A DNA stretch of 64,000 bases from Chitiniphilus shinanonensis DSM 23277 (GCF_000374805.1 NZ_KB895347.1:62001-126000); one strand, 5' to 3'; positions 22,197 to 34,735 are shown, counted from the first letter of the stretch. Notes: a model not told the origin generated them from the sequence alone. Translations and numbers: made by a program.

Positions 22197-24281
22197 ATGG
22201 ACATGAAAACAATCTACCTGCTGATTCCGCTCGCCCCGCTGTTCGGCGCGATCATCGCAGGTCTCTTCGGCTGGGCCATCGGCCGGCGCGCGGCGCACTG
22301 CGTCACCATCGGCGGCGTCGCGGTCTCGTTCGCGCTGTCCGCCTACGTGCTGAACCACCTGCTGTCCGGTGGCGAGGCGTTCAACGGCACGGTCTACACC
22401 TGGCTGACCATCAATGGCGTCGACTTCAACGTCGGCTTCCTGGTGGACAAGCTCACCGCGATGATGATGTGCGTGGTCACCTTCGTCTCGCTGATGGTGC
22501 ACATCTACACCATCGGCTACATGCAGGAAGACCCGGGCTACCAGCGCTTCTTCAGCTACATCTCGCTGTTCACCTTCTCGATGCTGATGCTGGTGATGGC
22601 GAACAACTTCGTGCAGCTGTTCTTCGGCTGGGAAGCGGTGGGCCTGGTGTCCTACCTGCTGATCGGCTTCTGGTTCAAGCGCCCGACTGCCACCTTCGCC
22701 AACCTCAAGGCGTTCCTGGTCAACCGCGTCGGCGACTTCGGCTTCCTGCTCGGCATCGGCCTGGTGCTGGCCTACTTCGGCAGCCTGGACTACGCCACCG
22801 TGTTCGCCAAGGCGCCGGAGCTGAAGGACACCACCATCACGCTGATGACCGGCCATACCTGGTCGCTGATGGCCGTGACCTGCATCCTGCTGTTCGTCGG
22901 CGCCATGGGTAAGTCGGCGCAATTCCCGCTGCACGTGTGGCTGCCCGACTCGATGGAAGGCCCGACTCCGATCTCGGCGCTGATCCACGCCGCGACCATG
23001 GTCACCGCCGGCATCTTCATGGTGGCGCGCATGTCGCCGATGTTCGAACTGTCGGATACCGCGCTCAACTTCGTGCTGGTGATCGGCGCCATCACCGCGC
23101 TGTTCATGGGCTTCCTCGGCATCATCCAGAACGACATCAAGCGCGTGGTCGCGTACTCGACGCTGTCGCAGCTCGGCTACATGACCGTGGCGCTGGGCGT
23201 GTCGGCCTACTCGGTCGCCGCCTTCCACCTGATGACCCACGCGTTCTTCAAGGCGCTGCTGTTCCTCGGCGCTGGCTCGGTGATCATCGGCATGCACCAC
23301 GACCAGGACATCCGCAACATGGGCGGCCTGCGCAAGTACATGCCCATCACCTGGATCACCTCGCTGCTGGGCTCGCTGGCGCTGATCGGCACGCCGTTCT
23401 TCGCCGGCTTCTACTCCAAGGATTCGATCATCGAGGCCGTGGAGTTCTCCACCCTGCCGGGCGCCGGCTTCGCGCACTTCGCCGTGCTGGCGGGCGTGTT
23501 CGTCACCGCGTTCTATTCCTTCCGCATGTACTTCCTGGTGTTCCACGGCAAGGAACGCTGGATGGAGAAGGGCCATCACGATCATCACCATGACGATCAT
23601 GGCGACGATCATCACCATGGCCTGGGCCCGAACGACAAGCCGCACGAGTCGCCGTGGGTGGTGACGCTGCCGCTGATCCTGCTGGCCATCCCCTCGGTGG
23701 TGATCGGCTATCTGGCGATCGAGCCGATGCTGTACGGCGGCTTCTTCGACGGCGTGATCAGCGTGAACCACGAATCGCACCGCGCGATGGAAATGATGAA
23801 GGAAGAGTTCCACGGCCCGCTGGCCATGGTGACCCATGCCTTCAGCACGCTGCCGCTGTACCTCGCCATCGCCGGCGTGGCCGCCGCCTACGTGTTCTAC
23901 CTGGTGAAACCGTCCATCCCGGCCGCCATCGACCGCTTCTTCAGCGCCATTGGCGTGCGCAAGGTGCTGGAAGAGAAGTACTACATGGATCACCTGTACA
24001 TCAACGGCTTCGCCGCTGCCGGCCGTGCCGTGGGCACCGTGCTGTGGAAGGTGGGCGACGCGCTGCTGATCGACGGTCTGATCGTGAACGGCGCGGCCAA
24101 GCTGGTCGGCTTCGTCTCCAGTGCCGTGCGTCGGGTGCAGACCGGTTACATCTACCACTACGCCTTCGCCATGATCATCGGCGCCCTGGGCTTCATCACC
24201 GTGTGGCTGGGCGCCAGACTGGGCTGGTTCGGCCCCGAGGTGTTCCAGTGGGTGGTGGGTCTTCTGTATCCGCAAGCCTGA
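22197..24281 (+). CDS. nuoL: NADH-quinone oxidoreductase subunit L
   Basis: NuoL is the distal proton-pumping subunit with a lateral helix. The 694-residue protein shows the antiporter-type core (HVWLPDSMEGPTPISALIHAA) and the SQLGYM segment. A His/Asp-rich loop at about residues 458-476 (23568-23625) lies in a cytoplasmic or periplasmic turn after the helix ending FRMYFLVFHGKERW. A second ATG at 22203 could also start the protein. Confidence 0.97.
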   Translation: MDMKTIYLLIPLAPLFGAIIAGLFGWAIGRRAAHCVTIGGVAVSFALSAYVLNHLLSGGEAFNGTVYTWLTINGVDFNVGFLVDKLTAMMMCVVTFVSLMVHIYTIGYMQEDPGYQRFFSYISLFTFSMLMLVMANNFVQLFFGWEAVGLVSYLLIGFWFKRPTATFANLKAFLVNRVGDFGFLLGIGLVLAYFGSLDYATVFAKAPELKDTTITLMTGHTWSLMAVTCILLFVGAMGKSAQFPLHVWLPDSMEGPTPISALIHAATMVTAGIFMVARMSPMFELSDTALNFVLVIGAITALFMGFLGIIQNDIKRVVAYSTLSQLGYMTVALGVSAYSVAAFHLMTHAFFKALLFLGAGSVIIGMHHDQDIRNMGGLRKYMPITWITSLLGSLALIGTPFFAGFYSKDSIIEAVEFSTLPGAGFAHFAVLAGVFVTAFYSFRMYFLVFHGKERWMEKGHHDHHHDDHGDDHHHGLGPNDKPHESPWVVTLPLILLAIPSVVIGYLAIEPMLYGGFFDGVISVNHESHRAMEMMKEEFHGPLAMVTHAFSTLPLYLAIAGVAAAYVFYLVKPSIPAAIDRFFSAIGVRKVLEEKYYMDHLYINGFAAAGRAVGTVLWKVGDALLIDGLIVNGAAKLVGFVSSAVRRVQTGYIYHYAFAMIIGALGFITVWLGARLGWFGPEVFQWVVGLLYPQA

Positions 24282-24315
24282 TCGCGGCATTGAATCGATA
24301 ACAAGCAGGTAGATT

Positions 24316-25818
24316 ATGACGGGACAACTTCTGAGCTACGCGATCTGGGTGCCGATTGTGGCCGGCCTGATCGTGCTTGCCACTGGCGGCGACAAGCACG
24401 CCGGGATCCAGCGCTGGCTGGCGCTGATCGGCGCCTTGCTGGGCTTTCTGGTCACCCTTCCGCTGTATGCGGGCTTCGATGTGGAAAGTGCCGGGATGCA
24501 GTTCGAAGAGCTGCGTCCGTGGATCGAGACCTTCAACATCAACTACCACCTGGGCGTCGACGGCCTGTCGGTGTGGTTCGTGATCCTCAACGCCTTCACC
24601 ACGCTGATGGTGGTGCTGGCGGGCTGGCAGGTGATCGAACGCCGCGTGGGCCAGTACATGGCCGCCTTCCTGATCATGTCGGGCCTGATCAACGGCGCCT
24701 TCGCCGCGCTGGATGCGATCCTGTTCTACGTGTTCTTCGAAGCGATGCTGATCCCGATGTACCTGGTGATCGGGATCTGGGGCGGCCCGCGCCGCGTGTA
24801 CGCGTCGATCAAGTTCTTCCTGTACACCTTCCTGGGCTCGCTGCTGACGCTGGTCGCCTTCGTCTACCTGTACTACCAGGCCGGCCACAGCTTCGACATC
24901 CAGGCATTCCATCGCCTGCCGCTGGGCATGACCGCCCAGGCGCTGGTGCTGGTGGCGTTCTTCTTCGCCTTCGCGGTCAAGGTGCCGATGTGGCCGGTGC
25001 ACACCTGGCTGCCCGACGCCCACGTCGAAGCACCCACGGGCGGCTCGATGGTGCTGGCGGCGATCACCCTCAAGCTGGGTGCGTACGGCTTCCTGCGGTT
25101 CGCGCTGCCGATCGCGCCGGATGCCTCGCGCGAATACGCCTGGGTGTTCGTGCTGCTGTCGCTGATCGCCGTGGTCTACATCGGCTTCGTCGCGCTGGTG
25201 CAGACCGACATGAAGAAGCTGGTGGCGTACTCGTCGATCTCGCACATGGGCTTCGTCACCCTGGGCTTCTTCATGTTCGCCCGCGGCACCGACCTCAACT
25301 CGTTCGCCGTCGAAGGCGCCATCGTGCAGATGATCTCGCACGGCTTCGTCTCCGCCGCGATGTTCTTCTCGATCGGCGTGATGTACGACCGCGTGCACAG
25401 CCGCAAGATCGCCGACTACGGCGGCGTGGCCAACAAGATGCCGATCTTCGCCAGCTTCTTCATGCTGTTCGCCATGGCCAATGCGGGCCTGCCGGGCACC
25501 AGCGGTTTCGTCGGCGAGTTCTTCGTGGTGCTGGGTGCGGTGCAGGTGAACTTCTGGTACGCCGTGCTGGCCGCCACCACGCTGATCTTCGGCGCCGCCT
25601 ACACGCTGTGGATGTACAAGCGGGTGATCTTCGGCGACGTGGCCAACCAGCACGTGGCCGAACTGTCCGACGTGAACAAGCGCGAGTTCCTGGTGCTGGC
25701 GATCCTCGCCGTCGCCGTGCTGGGCATGGGCCTGTATCCGAAGCCGTTCACCGACCTGATGCACTTCTCGGTCAACGACCTGATCTGGCATGTATCGCAG
25801 ACCAAGCTGCCCCAATAA
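24316..25818 (+). CDS. nuoM: NADH-quinone oxidoreductase subunit M
   Basis: NuoM is a 500-residue antiporter-like proton-pumping subunit. The conserved Glu in FYVFFEAMLIPMY, the HTWLPDAHVEAPTGGSM loop and the KKLVAYSSISHMGF segment are all present. It follows nuoL after 34 bases. Confidence 0.97.
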   Translation: MTGQLLSYAIWVPIVAGLIVLATGGDKHAGIQRWLALIGALLGFLVTLPLYAGFDVESAGMQFEELRPWIETFNINYHLGVDGLSVWFVILNAFTTLMVVLAGWQVIERRVGQYMAAFLIMSGLINGAFAALDAILFYVFFEAMLIPMYLVIGIWGGPRRVYASIKFFLYTFLGSLLTLVAFVYLYYQAGHSFDIQAFHRLPLGMTAQALVLVAFFFAFAVKVPMWPVHTWLPDAHVEAPTGGSMVLAAITLKLGAYGFLRFALPIAPDASREYAWVFVLLSLIAVVYIGFVALVQTDMKKLVAYSSISHMGFVTLGFFMFARGTDLNSFAVEGAIVQMISHGFVSAAMFFSIGVMYDRVHSRKIADYGGVANKMPIFASFFMLFAMANAGLPGTSGFVGEFFVVLGAVQVNFWYAVLAATTLIFGAAYTLWMYKRVIFGDVANQHVAELSDVNKREFLVLAILAVAVLGMGLYPKPFTDLMHFSVNDLIWHVSQTKLPQ

Positions 25819-25847
25819 CGCATTGAAAGAATCAAAGGGTTGAAAGC

Positions 25848-27305
25848 ATGACCTGGACCAGTCTCAACGCCTGGGTGGCGGCACCGGAAATCTTCCTGTT
25901 CTGTGCCACCTGCGCCATCCTGCTGCTCGATCTGTTCGTCAGCGATGCCAAGCGCGGCTTCACGCATTGGCTGTCACTCGCCGTGCTGGTCGTGACCGGC
26001 GCGCTGCTGGTGCGCGGCTACCACGCGGCGCCGCAGTACGCCTTCAGCCACATGTTCGTCGCCGATCCGCTGGCCACCCTGGCCAAGGTGGGCATGGTGG
26101 TGGGCGTGGCGCTGGTGCTGATCTACGGTCGCAGCTACGCGGCCGATCGCGGCATCTTCAAGGGCGAGCTTTATTCGCTGGCGCTGTTCTCGCTGCTGGG
26201 CATGATGGTGATGGCCTCGGCGATCAACCTGCTCACGCTGTACGTCGGCCTGGAACTGCTGTCGCTGTCGCTGTATGCGCTGGTCGCGCTGCGCCGCGAT
26301 TCGGTGGAATCCACCGAGGCCGCCATGAAGTACTTCGTGCTGGGTGCGCTGGCGTCGGGCATGTTGCTGTACGGCATGTCGATGCTCTACGGCGCCACCG
26401 CCAGTCTGAACGTGCTGGAAATCAGCCAGCGGCTGATGGTCGAGCAGAGCGGCAACCCGTTGCTGGCCACCTTCGGCCTGGTGTTCGTGGTGACCGGCAT
26501 CGCCTTCAAGCTGGGCGCCGTACCGTTCCACATGTGGGTGCCCGACGTCTATCAAGGCGCGCCGACCCCGATCACCCAATTAATCGGTTCCGCGCCCAAG
26601 CTGGCGGCGTTCGCCTTTACCATCCGCCTGCTGGCGCAGGCGATGGAAGGCTTCACCCCGGAATGGCGTTCGATGCTGGTGGTGCTGGCCGTGCTGTCGC
26701 TGGCCATCGGCAACCTGACCGCCATCGCCCAGACCAACATCAAGCGGATGTTCGCCTACTCGACCATCTCGCACATGGGCTTCCTGTTGCTGGGCATCCT
26801 GGTGGGCAACGTGGTTGGTTACTCCGCCGCCTTCTTCTATGCCGTGACCTACATGCTGACCGCCGCCGCCGGCTTCGGCGTGGTGATGCTGCTGGCGCGG
26901 CAGGGCTTCGAGGCCGACCGCCTCGACGACTACAAGGGTTTGGCGCGTACTCATCCTTGGTTCGCCGGCATGTTGCTGCTGGTGATGTTCTCGATGGCCG
27001 GTGTGCCGGTGTTCGTGGGCTTCTTTGCCAAGCTGGCGGTGCTGAAGGCCGTGGTTGACCTGGGCATGGTGTGGCTGGCGGTGTTCGCGGTGGCGATGTC
27101 GCTGATCGGTGCCTTCTACTACCTGCGCGTGGTCAAGCTGATGTATTTCGACGAGCCGGAAGGCGCCGCCGCGCCGTTGTCCGGCTGCATGTTCACCCGG
27201 GTGGTGCTGTCGCTGAATTGCCTGGCGTTGCTGGGCATCGGCCTGTTCCCGAACGATCTGCTGCTGCTGCTGACCAACGCGGTCGAGTTCTCGTTGCCCA
27301 TCTGA
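25848..27305 (+). CDS. nuoN: NADH-quinone oxidoreductase subunit N
   Basis: NuoN is the third antiporter-like subunit, 485 residues, with about fourteen helices. It shows the GLELLSLSLYALVA helix, FHMWVPDVYQGAPTP and KRMFAYSTISHMGF. It closes the nuo operon proper; a DUF2818 gene starts one base after its stop. Confidence 0.97.
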   Translation: MTWTSLNAWVAAPEIFLFCATCAILLLDLFVSDAKRGFTHWLSLAVLVVTGALLVRGYHAAPQYAFSHMFVADPLATLAKVGMVVGVALVLIYGRSYAADRGIFKGELYSLALFSLLGMMVMASAINLLTLYVGLELLSLSLYALVALRRDSVESTEAAMKYFVLGALASGMLLYGMSMLYGATASLNVLEISQRLMVEQSGNPLLATFGLVFVVTGIAFKLGAVPFHMWVPDVYQGAPTPITQLIGSAPKLAAFAFTIRLLAQAMEGFTPEWRSMLVVLAVLSLAIGNLTAIAQTNIKRMFAYSTISHMGFLLLGILVGNVVGYSAAFFYAVTYMLTAAAGFGVVMLLARQGFEADRLDDYKGLARTHPWFAGMLLLVMFSMAGVPVFVGFFAKLAVLKAVVDLGMVWLAVFAVAMSLIGAFYYLRVVKLMYFDEPEGAAAPLSGCMFTRVVLSLNCLALLGIGLFPNDLLLLLTNAVEFSLPI

Positions 27306-27306
27306 C

Positions 27307-27606
27307 ATGGTCGAACTGTATGTGCTGTACGGATTGGCGGTCGTGGCCGCCAATCTGCCTTTTCTGACCGAGCGCATCTGCTTCGCGGTGCAGCCCTCAT
27401 CGGGCCGCAAGGCGTTCGGCTGGCGGGCGCTGGAACTGGCGGTGCTATACCTGCTGGTCGGCGCCCTGGCGTTGGCACTGGAGCAACGGCTGTCGCCGAT
27501 CCATGCGCAGAAGTGGCCGTTCTACGTCACCACGCTGTGTCTGTTCGTGGTGGCGGCGTTCCCGGGCTTCGTCTGGCGCTATTTCTGGCGCAAGCCGGGG
27601 CTCTGA
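27307..27606 (+). CDS. DUF2818 family membrane protein
   Basis: The 99-residue protein has three predicted membrane helices and resembles DUF2818, which commonly follows nuoN in betaproteobacteria. It starts one base after nuoN, so it is cotranscribed and probably coupled. An assembly or accessory role for complex I is an inference from position only. Confidence 0.8.
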   Translation: MVELYVLYGLAVVAANLPFLTERICFAVQPSSGRKAFGWRALELAVLYLLVGALALALEQRLSPIHAQKWPFYVTTLCLFVVAAFPGFVWRYFWRKPGL

Positions 27607-27667
27607 AAGTTTTTGCGCAAAAGCTTGCCAAGGCAGGCCGGAGCGGCTAATATTCGCGCTCTTCGAC

Positions 27668-27744
27668 AGGCACGTAGCTCAGCTGGTTAGAGCACCACCT
27701 TGACATGGTGGGGGTCGTTGGTTCGAGTCCAATCGTGCCTACCA
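27668..27744 (+). tRNA. tRNA-Val (GAC)
   Basis: The 77-nt gene has a 7-bp acceptor stem (AGGCACG with CGTGCCT), anticodon loop TTGACAT closed by CCACC/GGTGG giving anticodon GAC, the TTCGAGTCC T loop and an encoded CCA. Confidence 0.96.
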
Positions 27745-27840
27745 ACGAATACAAGGAATCAGACGATGTTCCGAACTCGCACTACTACCCAAAGATAACC
27801 CGGGTAGCCGTGCGCTGGTCAGAACCAGTCGATTCGATAA

Positions 27841-27869
27841 AAGTGCGGCCCAGGCCGCACTTTTTTTTT
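27841..27869 (+). terminator. Terminator after tRNA-Val
   Basis: A 10-bp stem (27841-27850 with 27853-27862) runs into nine T. It lies about 100 bases after the tRNA and 45 bases upstream of thrS, so thrS needs its own promoter or read-through. Confidence 0.9.
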
Positions 27870-27914
27870 GCCCCGCGGGGCGACAACTTCATATTCCAGA
27901 TACAGGTGGCCACG

Positions 27915-29819
27915 ATGCCAGTGATTACGCTTCCCGATGGTTCGCAACGCCAATTCGATGCGCCGGTGACCGTGGCTGGCGTGGCCGCGAGCATCGGCGC
28001 CGGCCTGGCCCGCGCCGCACTCGCCGGCAAGGTGGACGGCAAGCTGGTCGATACCAGCTACCTGATCGACCGCGATGTGCAGCTGGCCATCGTCACCGAG
28101 CGCGATGCCGACGGGCTGGACGTCATCCGCCACTCCACGGCCCACTTGTTGGCCTACGCGGTGAAGGAGCTGTTTTCCAGCGCCCAGGTCACCATCGGCC
28201 CGGTGATCGAGGACGGCTTTTACTACGACTTCAGTTACGAGCGCCCCTTTACCCCGGAAGACCTCGACGCCATCGAGAAGAAGATGTTCGAATTGTCCAA
28301 GAAGGACATCCCGGTCGAGCGCTACGAGCTGTCGCGCGACGACGCCGTGGCGTACTTCAAGGGCATCGGCGAAGCCTACAAGGCGGAGATCATCGAGAGC
28401 ATTCCGCAGAACGAAGTGCTCAGCCTGTACCGCGAGGGCGATTTCACCGACCTGTGCCGCGGCCCCCACGTGCCGTCCACCGGCAAGCTCAAGGTGTTCA
28501 AGCTGATGAAGGTGGCTGGCGCCTACTGGCGTGGCGATTCCCGCAACGAGATGCTGACCCGCGTCTATGGCACGGCCTGGGCGAAGAAGGAGGATCTCGA
28601 CGCCTATCTGCATCGCCTGGAAGAGGCCGAGAAACGCGACCACCGCAAGATCGGCAAGGCGCTCGACCTGTTCCACATGCAGGACGAAGCGCCCGGCATG
28701 GTGTTCTGGCACCCCAAGGGCTGGAGCCTGTGGCAGTCGGTGGAGCAGTACATCCGCCGCCGCCTGGCCAAGGCCGGCTACCAGGAAGTGCGCACGCCGA
28801 TGATGATGGACCGCTCGCTGTGGGAGAAATCCGGCCACTGGGAGAACTACCAGGAAAACATGTTCATCACCGAGTCGGAAAAGCGCACCTACGCCGTCAA
28901 GCCGATGAACTGCCCCGGACACATCCAGATCTTCAGCAGCGACCTGCGCTCCTACCGCGACCTGCCGTTGCGCCTGGCCGAGTTCGGCGCCTGTCACCGT
29001 AACGAGCCGTCCGGCGCGCTGCATGGCCTGATGCGGGTGCGAGGCTTCACCCAGGACGACGCGCACATCTTCTGTACCGAAAATCAGCTGATCGACGAAG
29101 CCAGGATCTTTCATGCGCTGGCGATGAGCGTCTACGACGACTTCGGCTTCGAAGGCATCGCCATCAAGCTGGCGCTGCGTCCGGACAAGCGCGCCGGCAG
29201 CGACGAAGGCTGGGACAAGGCCGAGCATGGCCTGCGCGAAGCGCTGCGCGCCTGCGGCGTGGAATGGGAAGAACTGCCGGGCGAGGGCGCTTTTTATGGC
29301 CCGAAGATCGAATACCACATCAAGGACGCCATCGGTCGTTCCTGGCAATGCGGCACGCTGCAGCTCGATTTCGTACTGCCCGAGCGCTTCGGCCCCGAGT
29401 ACGTGGCCGAGGACAATTCGCGTCAGCGTCCGGTCATGCTGCACCGCGCCATCGTCGGTTCGATGGAGCGTTTCCTCGGCATCCTGATCGAGAACTTCGC
29501 CGGTTCCTTCCCCACCTGGCTGGCCCCGGTGCAGGCAGTGGTGATGAATATCTCCGAATCGCAGCGCGAATATACGGATCAGGTGGCGCAAACGTTGCGC
29601 CAGGGCGGCCTGCGGGTGGATGCCGACTTGAGAAACGAGAAAATAACCTATAAAATCCGCGAACATAGCTTGCAGCGCCTGCCGTACCAATTGATTGTCG
29701 GCGAAAAGGAAAAAGCTGCGGGCCTGGTGGCCGTGCGTAGCCGTAGCGGCGAGGATCTCGGACAGATGACGGTGCAGGCGTTCCTGGAGCGCGTGCAAGC
29801 CGAACACCCGGGGACCTGA
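27915..29819 (+). CDS. thrS: Threonyl-tRNA synthetase
   Basis: ThrS charges tRNA-Thr. The 634-residue class II synthetase has an N-terminal TGS domain, the editing-domain motif [13 protein letters not shown], the zinc Cys in KPMNCPGH, motif 2 [20 protein letters not shown], and an anticodon-binding C-terminal domain. The ATG at 27915 gives [11 protein letters not shown]; the frame is open upstream into the terminator but that part is not coding. It heads the thrS-infC-rpmI-rplT-pheST-ihfA block. Confidence 0.97.
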   Translation: MPVITLPDGSQRQFDAPVTVAGVAASIGAGLARAALAGKVDGKLVDTSYLIDRDVQLAIVTERDADGLDVIRHSTAHLLAYAVKELFSSAQVTIGPVIEDGFYYDFSYERPFTPEDLDAIEKKMFELSKKDIPVERYELSRDDAVAYFKGIGEAYKAEIIESIPQNEVLSLYREGDFTDLCRGPHVPSTGKLKVFKLMKVAGAYWRGDSRNEMLTRVYGTAWAKKEDLDAYLHRLEEAEKRDHRKIGKALDLFHMQDEAPGMVFWHPKGWSLWQSVEQYIRRRLAKAGYQEVRTPMMMDRSLWEKSGHWENYQENMFITESEKRTYAVKPMNCPGHIQIFSSDLRSYRDLPLRLAEFGACHRNEPSGALHGLMRVRGFTQDDAHIFCTENQLIDEARIFHALAMSVYDDFGFEGIAIKLALRPDKRAGSDEGWDKAEHGLREALRACGVEWEELPGEGAFYGPKIEYHIKDAIGRSWQCGTLQLDFVLPERFGPEYVAEDNSRQRPVMLHRAIVGSMERFLGILIENFAGSFPTWLAPVQAVVMNISESQREYTDQVAQTLRQGGLRVDADLRNEKITYKIREHSLQRLPYQLIVGEKEKAAGLVAVRSRSGEDLGQMTVQAFLERVQAEHPGT

Positions 29820-29867
29820 CCGCGCTCCAGCGCACGGTTTTTCTTTTGTCTGATTTGGAGAATAGCG

Positions 29868-30392
29868 ATAGCTGCTCAGGATAAAGAGCCGCGGATCAAT
29901 GGTGAGATCACCGCGCGCGAAGTTCGTCTGCAAGGGCTGGATGGTGAACAGCTCGGTATCGTGAGCCTGGCGCAAGCCATGGCACTAGCCGAAGAGGCGG
30001 AAGTCGATCTGGTCGAGATCGCTCCCACCGCGACGCCCCCCGTGTGCCGCATCATGGACTACGGCAAGTACAAGTACGAAAAGTCCAAGAAGGAACACGC
30101 GGCCAAGCAGAAGCAGAAGCAGATCCAGGTCAAGGAAGTGAAACTGCGCCCTGGCACCGACGAGAACGACTACCAGGTCAAGCTGCGCAATCTGGTGCGC
30201 TTCCTGGAAGAAGGTGACAAGTGCAAGGTCACGTTGCGGTTCCGCGGCCGTGAAATGGCCCACCAGGAAATCGGTCTGGCCCAGTTGAAGCGGGTCGAGA
30301 GCGATCTGACCGAACTGGCCGTGGTCGAGCAGTTTCCCAAGCTGGAAGGCCGTCAGATGGTGATGATGCTGGCGCCGAAGAAGAAGGCCTGA
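29868..30392 (+). CDS. infC: Translation initiation factor IF-3, AUA start codon
   Basis: IF-3 binds the 30S subunit and proofreads start-codon choice. The 174-residue protein contains EPRINGEIT near its start, [20 protein letters not shown] and the C-terminal domain ending MLAPKKKA. The homologous region begins well upstream of the first ATG or GTG in frame; the only suitable codon is ATA at 29868, 7 bases after GGAG at 29857-29860. infC is known for rare start codons that let IF-3 repress its own synthesis, so the ATA is credible. Confidence 0.93.
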   Translation: MAAQDKEPRINGEITAREVRLQGLDGEQLGIVSLAQAMALAEEAEVDLVEIAPTATPPVCRIMDYGKYKYEKSKKEHAAKQKQKQIQVKEVKLRPGTDENDYQVKLRNLVRFLEEGDKCKVTLRFRGREMAHQEIGLAQLKRVESDLTELAVVEQFPKLEGRQMVMMLAPKKKA

Positions 30393-30540
30393 TTTCCGGC
30401 CTTCGAAGATTTCAGCGGGGTGGCGACAGCCCCCGCCAAGGCCGCAAGGCCGGTTGTCGCACAAAAGCGTGGTGCCAGGCTTCAAGTTCCGGTTGTTCGG
30501 ACGCCTGTCGCCAGATCCAACTCATACGGAGCATTTTTCC
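30393..30540 (+). promoter_or_regulatory. Structured leader between infC and rpmI
   Basis: This 148-base gap holds nested complementary segments, notably GTGGCGACA near 30420 with TGTCGCAC near 30456, and GGCCGCAAGGCC within. In other proteobacteria ribosomal protein L20 binds the infC-rpmI gap and represses rpmI and rplT. A similar role here is an inference; no pseudoknot was modelled. Confidence 0.4.
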
Positions 30541-30738
30541 ATGCCCAAGATGAAAACCAAGAGCAGCGCCAAGAAGCGCTTCAAGGTTCTCGGCGGCGGT
30601 GGTGTAAAGCGCAGCCATGCGTTCAAGCGCCACATCCTGACCAAGAAGACCACCAAGAACAAGCGCCAGCTGCGCGGCACCTCGATGGTCGATGCGACCA
30701 ACATGGGCCACGTGCGCGCAATGTTGCCCTACGCGTAA
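30541..30738 (+). CDS. rpmI: 50S ribosomal protein L35
   Basis: L35 is a 65-residue, strongly basic large-subunit protein. It begins [20 protein letters not shown] and contains the family segment [16 protein letters not shown]. It is followed after 16 bases by rplT, as in nearly all bacteria. Confidence 0.97.
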   Translation: MPKMKTKSSAKKRFKVLGGGGVKRSHAFKRHILTKKTTKNKRQLRGTSMVDATNMGHVRAMLPYA

Positions 30739-30754
30739 CTGAAGGAGATCGAAC

Positions 30755-32223
<1,469 letters not shown>

Positions 32224-32315
32224 TGGCCGGCCGGGCCCGTTGCCGGCCCGGCGCGTAACGCGAGCCGCCCCGACGCGTGGGGCCGCTGCAACCGAACACC
32301 GACGGAGTTTGTCCG

Positions 32316-34670
32316 ATGAAATTCTCTGAACACTGGCTGCGCACCTGGGTGAACCCGGAGCTGAACTCCGAGGCGCTGGCGCATCTGCTGACCATGTCCG
32401 GCCTCGAAGTCGAAGAGGTCGAAAGCGCCGCGCCGGCCTTCGACAACGTCTTCGTCGCTGAAGTGCTCTCCACCACCAAGCACCCGGATGCCGACCGGCT
32501 CAACGTCTGTTCGGTGAACGTGGGCGAAGCCGAGCCGTTGCAGATCGTCTGTGGTGCCCCCAATGTGAAGCCGGGCCTGAAAGTGCCGTGCGCGCGCATC
32601 GGCGCCAACCTGCCCGGCGACTTCAAGATCAAGCGCGCCAAGGTGCGCGGTGTCGAATCGTTCGGCATGTTGTGTTCGGGCGACGAACTGGGGATTCCCG
32701 ATGGCGTCGATGGTCTGCTGGTCCTGCCGGCGGACGCACCGGTGGGCACGCCACTGCGCGACTACCTGAACCTGGACGACCAGCTCTTCACCATCAAGCT
32801 CACCCCCAACCGTGCCGACTGCCTGTCGATCAAGGGCGTGGCGCGCGAGGTCGCCGCATTGACCGGCGCCGTGGTCAATGCCGGCGCGACGCCGCCGGTG
32901 CCGCCGCAGGCCGACGATCGCCGCGGTATCCATCTGGCCGCGGGCAGCGCCTGCCCGCGTTACGTCGGCCGCGTGATCCGCAATGTGAACCAGGCCGCGC
33001 CGACGCCGGACTGGATGAAACAACGCCTGGTGCGCGCCGGACTGCGCCCGATCTCGGCCATCGTCGACGTCACCAACTATGTACTGCTGGAGCTTGGTCA
33101 GCCGCTGCATGCCTTCGACCACGGCAAGCTGCAAGGCGACATCACCGTGCGCTTCGCCCGCGAAGGCGAGCGCATCACCCTGCTCAACGACAAAGAGATC
33201 GCGCTCGACAGCGACATGCTGGTGATCGCCGATGACAGCGGCCCGGTCGCGCTGGCCGGCATCATGGGCGGCGCGCATAGCGCCGTCGAAGCCGGCGCCA
33301 CCGATGTGTTCCTCGAATCCGCCTATTTCGCTCCGGAGGCCATCGCCGGTCGCGCCCGCCGCCTGGGCTTCTCGTCGGACGCCAGCCATCGTTTCGAGCG
33401 CGGCGTGGATTTCGGCGAATCGCGCGACGCCATCGAACGCGCCACCCGCCTGATCCTCGACCTGTGCGGCGGCGAGCCCGGCCCGGTGGTCGAAGCCGTC
33501 GAACCATTGCCCGCTCGTCCGCCGGTGTCGCTGCGCGTGTCGCGCGTGGCGCGCGTGCTCGGTGTGGCGCTGCCCGAAGCCCACATCGTCTCGATCCTGG
33601 AACGACTCGGCCTCGTGGTCGCCGCCGATGGCGACACCCTGACCGTCACGCCGCCGTCGTACCGCTTCGACATCCAGATCGAGGAAGACCTGATCGAAGA
33701 GATCGCTCGCGTCTACGGCTACGACAACATCCCCGTCGGCACCTCGATCGCCCGCACACCGATGCTGCCGCAGCCGGGCAACGCCCGGCCCAAGGCCGCG
33801 CTCAAGCACCTGCTGGTCGCCCGCGACTACCAGGAGGCGGTGAACTACGCCTTCGTCGAAGAACAATGGGAAGCCGACTTCGCCGGCAACGGCCAGCCGG
33901 TAAAACTGCTCAACCCCATCGCCAGCCAGATGAGCGTGATGCGCTCCACCCTGTTCGGCGGGCTGGTGAATTCGCTCAAGCACAACATCAACCGCAAGCA
34001 GGATCGCGTGCGGCTGTTCGAGATGGCGCGCGTGTTCCACGGCAAGGGCGCCGAGCAGCAACCGGAGAAGATCGCCGCGCTGGCCTGGGGCCCGCGTGAA
34101 GCGGAGCAGTGGGGCATCGGACGCGAGCGTGTCGATTTCTTCGACGTGAAGGCGGATATCGCCGCCTTGCTGGCGCCGCGCGTGGCGAGCTTCGAGCGCG
34201 CCGACCATCCCGCGCTGCACCCGGGGCGTGCCGCCACCGTGCTGCTCGACGGCCAGCCCATCGGCGTGCTCGGCGAACTGCATCCCAAGTGGGTGCAGGC
34301 CTACGAATTGATCCACGCGCCGGTGCTGTTCGAACTGGACGTCGCGGCGTTGACCAAGGTCGATAAGGCGCGCGTCGAGGCGGTGTCGAAGTTCCAGCCG
34401 GTGCGGCGCGATCTGGCGCTGATCGTCGACGAAGCGCGTCCGGCCGCCGAAGTGCAGGCCGTGCTGCAACAGGCCGCCGCATCGTTCGTGACCGAGATCG
34501 CACTGTTCGACGTGTATCGCGGAAAGGGTGTCGCGGAAGAGAAAAAGAGCCTTGCTTTCAAGGTGTTAATGCAAGATACTCACAAAACTCTGACCGATGA
34601 AGAAGTCGATGCTGCGGTGGCGAAACTCATTCGCCAAGCGGAGGCCGCGGGCGCGACATTGCGAGTTTGA
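32316..34670 (+). CDS. pheT: Phenylalanyl-tRNA synthetase beta subunit
   Basis: PheT is 784 residues. Its N terminus [14 protein letters not shown] leads into an EMAP-like tRNA-binding domain (residues about 40-150), then the B3/B4 editing domain, B5, the catalytic-like core and a C-terminal FDX-ACB anticodon domain ([15 protein letters not shown]). GGAG precedes the ATG at 32316. Confidence 0.97.
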   Translation: MKFSEHWLRTWVNPELNSEALAHLLTMSGLEVEEVESAAPAFDNVFVAEVLSTTKHPDADRLNVCSVNVGEAEPLQIVCGAPNVKPGLKVPCARIGANLPGDFKIKRAKVRGVESFGMLCSGDELGIPDGVDGLLVLPADAPVGTPLRDYLNLDDQLFTIKLTPNRADCLSIKGVAREVAALTGAVVNAGATPPVPPQADDRRGIHLAAGSACPRYVGRVIRNVNQAAPTPDWMKQRLVRAGLRPISAIVDVTNYVLLELGQPLHAFDHGKLQGDITVRFAREGERITLLNDKEIALDSDMLVIADDSGPVALAGIMGGAHSAVEAGATDVFLESAYFAPEAIAGRARRLGFSSDASHRFERGVDFGESRDAIERATRLILDLCGGEPGPVVEAVEPLPARPPVSLRVSRVARVLGVALPEAHIVSILERLGLVVAADGDTLTVTPPSYRFDIQIEEDLIEEIARVYGYDNIPVGTSIARTPMLPQPGNARPKAALKHLLVARDYQEAVNYAFVEEQWEADFAGNGQPVKLLNPIASQMSVMRSTLFGGLVNSLKHNINRKQDRVRLFEMARVFHGKGAEQQPEKIAALAWGPREAEQWGIGRERVDFFDVKADIAALLAPRVASFERADHPALHPGRAATVLLDGQPIGVLGELHPKWVQAYELIHAPVLFELDVAALTKVDKARVEAVSKFQPVRRDLALIVDEARPAAEVQAVLQQAAASFVTEIALFDVYRGKGVAEEKKSLAFKVLMQDTHKTLTDEEVDAAVAKLIRQAEAAGATLRV

Positions 34671-34735
34671 GATATCCAGACATGAATTTTCCCTTTCGCC
34701 CAAGTACCGACACGAGCGGTACCGAGAAAACAACA

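Noticed and set aside
22182-24290. A 702-codon frame antisense to nuoL, and a 539-codon one antisense to nuoM
   Set aside because: Both are rich in His, Gln, Arg and Asp as expected for the reverse of hydrophobic, third-position-GC genes. No motif was found.
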